64,000 nt of DNA from Ascidia mentula (Eukaryota > Chordata > Ascidiacea > Phlebobranchia > Ascidiidae): positions 19,287,001 through 19,351,000 of the forward strand of contig OX387204.1 of assembly GCA_947561715.1 (NCBI GenBank), given 5' to 3'. A program made the translations under genes and the position numbers. Every line of letters starts with the position of its first letter. Positions within the stretch are counted from its first letter, which is position 1. Below are positions 56,503-64,000 of this stretch, in pieces. The notes beneath the pieces were generated by a model. The model did not search any database, was not told the DNA's origin, and saw only the letters and a program-made list of their open reading frames with translations.

Positions 56503-59457
56503 ATGGATTCCGAACAAACAACAGCTGATTTACTGAAAAAGCAATGCTTGCATGGAGAAGAAATCAACCCCAGAGAATCAGCAAAACTTCTTCATAAACT
56601 GGGACTTGTTTTCAAAAAGAAGAGTCCTGATAAGATCAGCCTCATTCAGAGTGTTGCTTTGATGACATCAGCTATTATACGTGAACCTGATAATGTTGAA
56701 GAAATTAAAAAGGATCTCACTGATTTATGTTTGCACATTTTAACTTTGGCCAATGCTTCAAAGTTGGATACTAGTTTGGTTGATGATGCTGTAGCTGAAG
56801 CTAAACAAGCAATTAAAGTGTTTCGTGAAACAACAAAACAGAAACTAGAAAGTTTGAAACCAATCAGTGATGACTTGAAGGGAGATGAACTTACTGAAGT
56901 TAGAAGGCAGAGAGTTAAATACATCAGAGAATTACAAGATTACGTCACCAAACAATACACAGCAGTAATGCAAATAATTGCTAGACATACAACTACCATA
57001 ATGGGGGAACCACCTTGCAAGTTTGCACTGGTTGGAATGGGATCTTTAGCCAGGAAAGAAATTACTCCATATTCTGATTTTGAACATATCATTGTTTTGG
57101 ACGATGATATTGAAGAAATGAAACATTGTCATCAAATATTTGACTATTTTAAATGGTTTGCTACAGTTTTCCAAATGATTCTTGTTCGATTGGGTGAAAC
57201 CATTCTTCCATTCTTGGCTATTCCATGTTTAAATGATCCATTTAACAAAGAAAACAACTGGTTTTATGATAAATACACTCCATGTGGGATTTGTCCTGAT
57301 GGGTTTGCTCCACAAGCTAGCAAGAATCCATTAGGAAGACAAACAAAAACAAAGAAGAAGCCATGGATCACTGAGCTGATCAAACCAGTTAGTGAGATGG
57401 TTAAGTATTTGGATGCTGAAGAAGATTTAAAGGAGGGGTATCACTTGGCAGAGATGTTGACTCAAACTTGTTTTGTTTCTGGGGATGTGAGCGTTTATCA
57501 ACTATTTGACGAAATGGTAAAGCTTAAGAAAGCAGAACAAGGCAGTAAACAAAACTTTGAACATATATTTAAGGACTTAGAACTCTATTCACTCATAGAC
57601 CTGGATATTAGGGAGCACGTAGACATTAAGCGGTTCATTTACCGAAGCTCTTCCTTGTCTGTGCAGGCATTTGGGTTTTTGCACAAATGCCAAATGTTAA
57701 GCAACTTCGACCTAGTTGATGAGTTGTTCCAGCAAAGAAAAATTACCATTTCAGTTTATGTCAATGTGCAGTTTACTTTAGCTGTGGCTTGTGAATTGCG
57801 GTTACGATCCTACAGCAAAGCTTCATCTCAAGACGATATTCGCCATCGAACAATGAATCCTTCATTACCATCATGTGTTGAAGATCTAGCTGAAGCAATA
57901 GGAAGTAGGTCTCTAGTGGACGGTCTTGGCATTGCTGCCACACTTCAAGTAGTCATTATGAAAAGTCTTGGTATTTGGACTAATGAGCAGATGTATGATC
58001 CAAAAAAAACTTGTATTAAACTTGCACTTTCTCTAAAAATGTCTCGATTTGCCGTCCGGTTGGTAAATGAATGCAGCAACAAACGTGATGGTGCATCGGG
58101 TAATCAGTACTTGTTAGTGGAGCATTTGGAAGGTTTGTTTGGGAGTGAAGAATACAAGGAGTGCCTTAGATTGGTCAAAGAATACCTTCGCAGAGGAAGT
58201 AACAACAAGTGGTTACGTTACCAACTTCTTCTTCAAGGTGGTTGGTGTTTTATTGCACTGGACATCCCTAAACATGCCCTAAAATATTTCAGAAGGGCAA
58301 ACTTTTGCAGATATTTTCATTTTCCAAAAATATCTATTTCCAGAGTGCAGATTGGTTTCGGTCAATCGTTCATGTATTTGGAAAGATATACAAAAGCATT
58401 CAAGTATATCTACCCTGCCTTTAATGAAATAACCAGCAACAATCCAAATAATGTGTTTAATGCAGAGTATTATCAAGTGGTTGACTTATATTGTCAGTGT
58501 CTAAACCAATTGGAGGACCTTGAGAAATCCAAGGAGTTGTCTTACAACAAAGAAGCCAAACAAATAGCAGAAAACTTGTTGATGAAAAGACGAGATTTGC
58601 ACATTGATGAAAAACAGGATCCTGTTGCAAAACTTACACTTCTACAAATAGGTCTATGCTACTATAAACTTGAAGAGTATGAGAAGGCTATTTCTACTCT
58701 TGACAAAGCCTGGAAGAATCCGGGTATTAGTGCTAGGTTGCTTGCTGATGAACATCCACTTTATGTCAACACAAAACTACTCTGTCTGAAAAAATTAAAC
58801 AAAACAGTGGAGGCTTCCAAATTTGTGAATGAAAATTTCAACCAAGTTCTTGAATCCTGGAGTGCGCATAAAAGGGATATCCTGTTTGTCACACTAACGG
58901 AACTGTGCAAGGAACTAAACGGAAAGATGAAGCAGTCATTAGCTTTAGGTCATTGGAAACAGGCAAAGCAACTATTGGCACAAGTTCAAGTATCTGTAAG
59001 TAAAGACAAGAGCAAACTTTCCAAGACAATATTGAACACAATACTTTCTGCATCATACACAAAGGTTTTTAATGGGATGTTCATATCTCTGTTAGAACTT
59101 GGGAAGCATAAAGAGGCTCTGAAATGTGCCAAAGAAGGTTTTGGAATGGCTAAAGTTGGTTTAAACTTTAAAATCAATCTTGCTGTCAATCTTGTCACAG
59201 CTTTAACAAAATGCAGACAATACAGTGATGGCCTCTCTGCTTCTAGACATGTCATAATGTTGTGCCAATATAAGTATGAAAATTGCAGCAAGGAAGTCCT
59301 ATTCCTTATATGTGTTGAAAATCACACTAAATGTATAAAAGAACTTGGATTGCCATCTCCCAATAACCATGTGTACTCACCATCTGTCTTTTATATGGCA
59401 AAGCAACGGTATCAACTGATAAGAAATGGTTCAAATCAGATACATGTCAGTTTGTAA
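56503..59457 (+). CDS. Nucleotidyltransferase-TPR protein C (GlnD/DUF294-like), intronless
   Basis: A single frame of 984 residues from the ATG at 56503; the frame is open upstream to 56446 but without an ATG, and this start leaves 17 residues before GEEINP as in the paralogues. The nucleotidyltransferase signature GMGSLARKEITPYSDFEH is intact (D192, E194), with CPDGFAPQASKNPLGRQ and a helical module LAVACELRLRSYSKASSQDD. The first 330 residues are nearly the same as in A and B; beyond that identity falls sharply, although TPR-like helix pairs persist (PKHALKYFRRANFCRYF, EKAISTLDKAWKN, KEALKCAKEGFGMAK). The end shares SPSVFY with B. It lies on the opposite strand, about 23 kb from B, so this is a dispersed rather than a simple tandem copy. 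Biochemical substrate unknown. Confidence 0.82.
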   Translation: MDSEQTTADLLKKQCLHGEEINPRESAKLLHKLGLVFKKKSPDKISLIQSVALMTSAIIREPDNVEEIKKDLTDLCLHILTLANASKLDTSLVDDAVAEAKQAIKVFRETTKQKLESLKPISDDLKGDELTEVRRQRVKYIRELQDYVTKQYTAVMQIIARHTTTIMGEPPCKFALVGMGSLARKEITPYSDFEHIIVLDDDIEEMKHCHQIFDYFKWFATVFQMILVRLGETILPFLAIPCLNDPFNKENNWFYDKYTPCGICPDGFAPQASKNPLGRQTKTKKKPWITELIKPVSEMVKYLDAEEDLKEGYHLAEMLTQTCFVSGDVSVYQLFDEMVKLKKAEQGSKQNFEHIFKDLELYSLIDLDIREHVDIKRFIYRSSSLSVQAFGFLHKCQMLSNFDLVDELFQQRKITISVYVNVQFTLAVACELRLRSYSKASSQDDIRHRTMNPSLPSCVEDLAEAIGSRSLVDGLGIAATLQVVIMKSLGIWTNEQMYDPKKTCIKLALSLKMSRFAVRLVNECSNKRDGASGNQYLLVEHLEGLFGSEEYKECLRLVKEYLRRGSNNKWLRYQLLLQGGWCFIALDIPKHALKYFRRANFCRYFHFPKISISRVQIGFGQSFMYLERYTKAFKYIYPAFNEITSNNPNNVFNAEYYQVVDLYCQCLNQLEDLEKSKELSYNKEAKQIAENLLMKRRDLHIDEKQDPVAKLTLLQIGLCYYKLEEYEKAISTLDKAWKNPGISARLLADEHPLYVNTKLLCLKKLNKTVEASKFVNENFNQVLESWSAHKRDILFVTLTELCKELNGKMKQSLALGHWKQAKQLLAQVQVSVSKDKSKLSKTILNTILSASYTKVFNGMFISLLELGKHKEALKCAKEGFGMAKVGLNFKINLAVNLVTALTKCRQYSDGLSASRHVIMLCQYKYENCSKEVLFLICVENHTKCIKELGLPSPNNHVYSPSVFYMAKQRYQLIRNGSNQIHVSL

Positions 59458-59482
59458 CAAGGAATGTTCCATCATTCATGTA

Positions 59483-59488
59483 AATAAA
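59483..59488 (+). other. Poly(A) signal of nucleotidyltransferase-TPR gene C
   Basis: AATAAA 25 bases after the stop codon at 59455-59457. Confidence 0.6.
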
Positions 59489-60065
59489 CACTGCTGTGAA
59501 TACCTGTGTGAAACCTCACTAGAAATGCCAAAGTGGAACAAAGTGAGAAAAAAAATTAAAAACAAGGAAAAAAGATAAACTACACATTTGCAGAAACCTA
59601 TGTCAAGATGAGGTCTTTGCACACAAGCAAAGCATTTCAACCTTGAAAACCTGATTAATAAGTCTGTGATTTCTTCATTAAACTCTGTTATGGCCAACAA
59701 GGCTCCCCATGTGTTTTTACAATACCTACATGTGCTGACAAGTGACAATGTGCCTAACTGTATACCAGATTGCAAAGTTTGTTTTATGCGCCGAGGATTT
59801 TGTTTCGGCGATCCTTAATTGCGCGGACGATCAACGTTTTTTCGTATGTTATTGCATTAACTAATTAATATTGCGCGGATTATCGGCATTTTTTCCAATC
59901 TGAACTGTATACAAAGTTATTGGGGTAGGCAACTTCTACCAGCTAAAACACTACCAAGACAACATAGAGTTGGGTATATCTGTAACGGGTAACTTGCACG
60001 ACCGCAAAAGAAAACTTTCTTATCATTATATGCTAAATACTTGTCTGGCGGTTTCAACATCTTAC

Positions 60066-60147
60066 CTGTAATACCCGGTAGCTGACTCCATGGTGCAACG
60101 GATTGGAGTTTTTGTGCTTTTTCGCGCGTTTTACTCTTTGCGCCCAT
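60066..60147 (-). CDS. Possible first coding exon of an unidentified gene
   Basis: Starts with ATG at 60147, reads MGAKSKTREKAQKLQ then SVAPWSQLPGIT and ends at a good donor (ACAG then GTAAGA). A Lys/Arg-rich start is plausible for a nuclear protein. A possible continuation on the same strand lies around 59.6-59.76 kb (TWGALLAITEFNEEITDLL), joined in phase through an acceptor ending GTTAG; I do not recognise it. Confidence 0.3.
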
Positions 60148-60293
60148 TGTGCACCCAAGCGTATCCTGATGACATTTACCAAAAATAAAAGCAAAATATT
60201 ATTCAAGAAATTAGAAAAATATGACGGCTGTTTCCATTTCAAGTGGAATATGTAACTGAAATATTTGAGGCAACATAAAAAATTCATCTCAAA

Positions 60294-60668
60294 TTATTTA
60301 AAGAAAAAACGAGTCTTCGACACCAACTTGCGTCGTTTAAGTTTCCCCAACTCAAGAGCAGTGGCGGATACGGAATAAAACAAATCTTCCCCAAATTCTT
60401 CATTCAAACACAACAAAGCATTCTCTAGGCTCGACTTTTTATTTACAGCTAAGTGAATTACGCAAGAAAATGGTTTCAACAGGGAAATTCCCCACGATAG
60501 TACCCAATCACCAAAATCCAACGGGTATTTCCCTATAATACCCTCAAAGCTGTTGTTAAGAAATTGAGAGGAAATCACGAGGAAATCAGCCTGAAGGGGA
60601 TCGACAACAGAGACCCTTAGTGGCGAGAAAGCATCGCGTGCATAGTGACATAACAATGGCTTGACGTT
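60294..60668 (-). CDS. Possible terminal exon of an unidentified protein (about 124 residues)
   Basis: Open minus-strand frame after an acceptor-like pyrimidine-rich tract ending TTAAG, running to TAA at 60294-60296. It has no early ATG. The translation looks protein-like: RVSVVDPLQADFLVISSQF, GKYPLDFGDWVLSWGISLL, SCVIHLAVNKKSSLENALL, ending in a Lys/Arg-rich tail. Hydrophobic and charged residues alternate as in a folded alpha/beta domain, but I cannot name a family. Confidence 0.35.
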   Translation of the reverse strand, partial: NVKPLLCHYARDAFSPLRVSVVDPLQADFLVISSQFLNNSFEGIIGKYPLDFGDWVLSWGISLLKPFSCVIHLAVNKKSSLENALLCLNEEFGEDLFYSVSATALELGKLKRRKLVSKTRFFFK

Positions 60669-60895
60669 CTTAACAGTAACAAAATATCAACCAAAAACAT
60701 CTCGGGGATTTTTTTGCCAAACTTATTACGTGTTTTGAAACATTTCTAGAACCAAAGTTGAAAAATGTTGTGGTAAACACTGGAAGGCTCGTGGATGAGA
60801 AAAAATAAACCTGAAACACTGAAATTCAAGATGTCCGGATTTTGATGACGCAACAGTGCAACAATAGCGCTTTCGAAACGCATTCAGGTAGGTAG

Positions 60896-61256
60896 TGACG
60901 TCACAATATAAACCTATTCTCGAAAACAGAATTGAAATGAACAGAAAGCCGACAAAGTCACATGACTTAAAGCAATGACGTCAACAACTGACCACAAAAA
61001 CTGAGGAGGGTTGAAAAACAAAATGGATGAGCGGATCGCTTAATTAGGGATCAAGACAATGTTATGTGTGACATCACAAATAGAGTTGCGAAAGGACAAA
61101 AGCGTGGGATCAAGATTGTGGCAAGAAACGGAAAATCCAGAATAGCCCCAAAGGTATTTCATTTTGTGCCGTGCAAATTTGCTATTTTCAAGCAATTTAG
61201 CTACTTCATAGGTAGAGCCAGGAAATACATTTTGAAACAGTGGGCTTGTGACGTCA
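60896..61256. promoter_or_regulatory. Cluster of three TGACGTCA (CRE/ATF-type) palindromes
   Basis: Perfect 8-mers at 60896-60903, 60976-60983 and 61249-61256, within 361 bases. TGACGTCA is the consensus for CREB/ATF bZIP dimers. The nearest genes are the unassigned minus-strand candidates and the 3' end of the RBM24/38-like gene. Confidence 0.35.
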
Positions 61257-61402
61257 TTAATGGATAGTGCGATATTACGGGGCATTTTGCTTAGCGCGGT
61301 TTTAAATGAAAATCACATAAATATCACCAGTGTACAAAGTATGACGTAAATATATCTCGTGACCTTTAGATGACCCCGCACAGTGCAACCGGGGTAATCC
61401 CC

Positions 61403-62873
61403 TTAGAGTCGGTCTGCTGTCTGTTGTTGCAGTTGAGCTGTGAGCTGAGCCATCGGGGTCGGCGTCCCTGCCAGGTTCCCAGCTGCGTAAGCGGCTGCTA
61501 CACTTGCAGCTGTTGCGGGGAATCCCGGAAGTCCTTGGTAGGCGCTTGGGACGCCGATGGTCGCTGCTTGTGTTGGGGCAGCTGCGGCAATCAGCTGTGC
61601 CGCACCTGCTACGCTAGATGGCGCTAGAGCAGTGGCGTGATGAGCCGCATGGTGGTGCAAGGGAGTCGCGTATGCTGCATTTGCATACGAAGCTGAAAGA
61701 TAAAACGAGAGCATTTAGTATTAATAAACCAATGAACCAATGTTAGGTAGTAATAAGAAATACTTTAAAAAACTCATCGCCATCATGTTATAATGTAATT
61801 GGTTTTTGTCATAAAACGTTGTGACAATAATCTCAAATTAAACGTTTTAACACTAATTATACGGAATACAAAAGTGACAAAATTGCTCATTGTTATCAAT
61901 ATACCGATGTGTAATATCATCAGCTTGCAATATGAATTGCCACGACAACAAATAATTAACCAGTTTGGTTGAACACCCACGGAAGGTTGCCCGCCCAACC
62001 CAAGGTTTACGACATATTTCTCACTAAACACGAGGATGCGTTAAAACAGTGAGATGGGGAGCTCGAAATGACGACTGGTATATGTGGTTATTTGCAACAA
62101 ATGTCGCTATATGGATTGTGAATGACTTTCACTTCATATTCTCTGGTTTGGAAGTTAAATTAAACAATGTCGTGAACATTTCGTATATACGTCACTTCCA
62201 TCTTGTTGATTTCAACACGTATATACTTTAGTATGAGGTGGGCGCATGAATCCCACTCAACAATAATTTAGTTTGGTTTGGACTTTGAATGATCATCCCC
62301 GCTTATAATAATCAAATAAACAACTGCCTGATATTTCCTGTTGCTATTTTAACCCGTGCTGTTGTGAGGACAAATATGACAGGAACCAGGACACTGTGAT
62401 TTGAGTGGGACTGAAAATACCCAAGCAAATAAAACTGGAACCGGGTACAACGCTTATGAGTGCAGTCATGCCAAACAAAGTTAAATATAGGTTTTACTAT
62501 AAATGTTTACTGGCCTTGCCAACACTATACAAGGTATAGACCTTAAAGTGAAGCCAAATATTTCCTAGCTGTTAAACAAGATTTTGTACAAGTGAATAAT
62601 TGCCACGTGATGACAGGTTAGGGTTCAATATTTTGTAACCCGGGGTTTGAGCAAGTAATGAGGTGACGCGGGGGTTCGAACTTACCACTTCCAGCTGTTG
62701 CTGCCACATCTGTCGCGTAAGCCCCTGCAGAAAGCTGTGCAAAGTATGCGTTGTAATCGATGAAGGGTGAGGCATGTTGGGCAGCAGTGTGGGTTGCCGG
62801 TATCAACAATCCGTTGTTTGTCACATAAGCTGCAGCATGTTGGGGATACTGGGTGTATACAGCAGGTACAGCC
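61403..62873 (-). CDS. RBM24/RBM38-type RNA-binding protein, last two coding exons (partial)
   Basis: Minus-strand exons 62686-62873 and 61403-61692, joined in frame, give 158 visible residues and the stop. The sequence is Ala/Tyr/Gln/Pro-rich: AVPAVYTQYPQHAAAYV, ASPFIDYNAYFAQLSAGAYA (compare TPYIDYTGAAYAQYS in vertebrate RBM24), and the end QLQQQTADRL (compare QLQTDRMQ). The N-terminal RRM that binds GU-rich RNA must be encoded to the right of the window. RBM24 and RBM38 regulate splicing and mRNA stability in muscle and other differentiating cells. The length and the Ala-rich low complexity leave some doubt about the exact paralogue. Confidence 0.72.
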
Positions 62874-64000
62874 CTGAACATAAACGTTTACTGGTAAAGT
62901 AAGCGCGCATGAGAAAAACAACAACAGAATAATCAACGATCAAGTTGCAAATATTCTTTTCTTCTTTTCTTTAATTTGCTTCAAATTTTTTTAGCGCAAT
63001 AATTAACACCGATAGTTGAAAATCAAAATTTTCTTAGTAGTTTTCACGGTTTGGTATCTGTGGGAATTTTGTTGGGGCGCTACAGACTTATTAGTGCTTT
63101 CTGGAGATTTTGTGTGCATTTAATCCTTTAAACACGCGATTTAACCAAACGTGTATGAGGTGCTAACGTATGGTTGAAAGTTTGCAAGCAGGATAATTGA
63201 AATGGTGATTCCTTCCCGCTTTATGTGGAGTGGTCGGTGTTAAACCGAAAATAAGGAACAGTTTCCTTCCTCGGGTGCTGGTAGTGCAGCCACGTCACCA
63301 ACATACGTTAATGATTAACACGTTTATCGTTGAGACGCTTATTATATTGTGTGTGCGGCTATATTGGGATAAATACAACACACGAGATACAACCCTTGGG
63401 TGGCCTGACCCGTTTCAAGTGACAATAATCAACCCAACACACTGAAACGTGCGTATCTAGTTTGGCAAAAAAAGATTATTGTGAATTTATCTACATTTAT
63501 ATATTGGTTTTTATTATACGAAGGGAAAAACAATTCGAAGATGTTAACGATGTGTTTGTGACGTGATATCGATATTTGTGACGTAACACAACGAACCCTC
63601 CACCTGCACAGCACAACAGAATGCCATCCATTGAACACTCTCACCTTCAAACACAAACACACCGGAAACCAGCCCCCCCCCCAGCCCCATGGGAGGGCAA
63701 ACGACACTGTTACCACGGCAACCCCATCGAAACATGCTGACGTCATCAACATAATTTCCAACAAAACATGAAATAAACAGTAGGTGGCAGTGTTGCGCTT
63801 GATATCTATCTGAGAAAACCCGGGAAGTTTATCGAGCAAAGGTTTCAATTGTTTTGTCACTGCGTCCTTTGTCATGATTGTATTCTCGAATAATAAAATA
63901 AACCGATCGGTTGTTTGGCGAACCCGGGATTTCTCGGCGAAAAAAAGTTTCATCCATGGGTAATTTTGAATAGGGGGGGGGGGGGGGTCGACACTGGATA
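62874..64000 (-). other. Intron or upstream part of the RBM24/38-like gene
   Basis: No RRM exon is visible. An open frame at 63429-63953 (minus) is low in information. Low-complexity runs occur: a C-run near 63676 and a G-run at 63973-63987. A TGACGTCA palindrome lies at 63738-63745. Confidence 0.45.

Larger units (their letters stand above)
59458..61402. other. Intergenic region with unassigned minus-strand open segments
   Basis: Between gene C and the RBM24/38-like exons. Two weak minus-strand coding candidates are listed separately (60066-60147 and 60294-60668). From 60.85 to 61.3 kb the sequence has three TGACGTCA palindromes. Nothing else is recognised. Confidence 0.4.

Noticed and set aside
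63429-63953. 174-codon open frame on the minus strand beside the RBM24/38-like gene
   Set aside because: No RRM motif, runs of Gly/Trp from a G-rich stretch, and composition not like the neighbouring exons; treated as chance.
1-64000. CRISPR arrays, bacterial operons or viral genes
   Set aside because: The window is spliced eukaryotic DNA throughout; no regularly spaced repeats, capsid, envelope or reverse-transcriptase motifs were seen.

Overview
The window looks like a piece of a compact invertebrate deuterostome genome, most likely a solitary tunicate of the Ciona type. Introns are short and follow GT-AG (one GC-AG), poly(A) signals are AATAAA, genes sit 0.1-3 kb apart, small non-autonomous transposons are common, and the encoded proteins are clear animal orthologues. 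The species assignment is an inference. Gene models were built by hand from splice signals and reading-frame continuity; every exon junction given below keeps the frame.

Layout, left to right. (1) 1-8442 (+): the 3' part of a PHF3/DIDO1-type transcription regulator (end of the TFIIS central domain, SPOC domain, acidic linker, RS-rich tail). (2) 8.4-11.6 kb: gene-free, full of degenerate dispersed repeats. (3) 11653-14176 (+): a six-exon retinol-dehydrogenase-type SDR with the same repeats in its fourth intron. (4) 14.4-15.1 kb: a TTAA-flanked element. (5) 15992-23778 (+): two tandem SLC17/sialin-type transporters with identical 11-exon structure. (6) 24880-33500 (-): two tandem, intronless genes for large nucleotidyltransferase-TPR proteins; a third copy lies at 56503-59457 (+). 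(7) 35540-37585 (+): intronless AVL9. (8) 38453-43908 (+): focadhesin in two exons, one of 5 kb. (9) 44026-45111 (-): intronless STN1, convergent with focadhesin and head-to-head with (10) VPS35L, 45507-53421 (+), 28 exons. (11) 53645-54026 (-): a two-exon glutaredoxin. (12) the third nucleotidyltransferase-TPR gene. (13) 60-60.7 kb (-): weak candidate exons of unknown genes. (14) 61403-62873 (-): the last two coding exons of an RBM24/RBM38-type RNA-binding protein whose RRM exons lie beyond the right edge.

The most interesting part is the trio of nucleotidyltransferase-TPR genes. Each has an intact GS...DxE nucleotidyltransferase signature, a GlnD/DUF294-like helical module and a long TPR-like C-terminal half. 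The catalytic half is almost identical between copies even at DNA level, over 20-30 kb and in inverted orientation, while the TPR half has diverged strongly. I know of no described function for this animal family. The remaining genes are ordinary housekeeping genes (telomere capping, Commander/retriever trafficking, late secretion, focal adhesion, redox, retinoid metabolism, anion transport) with no evident joint pathway.
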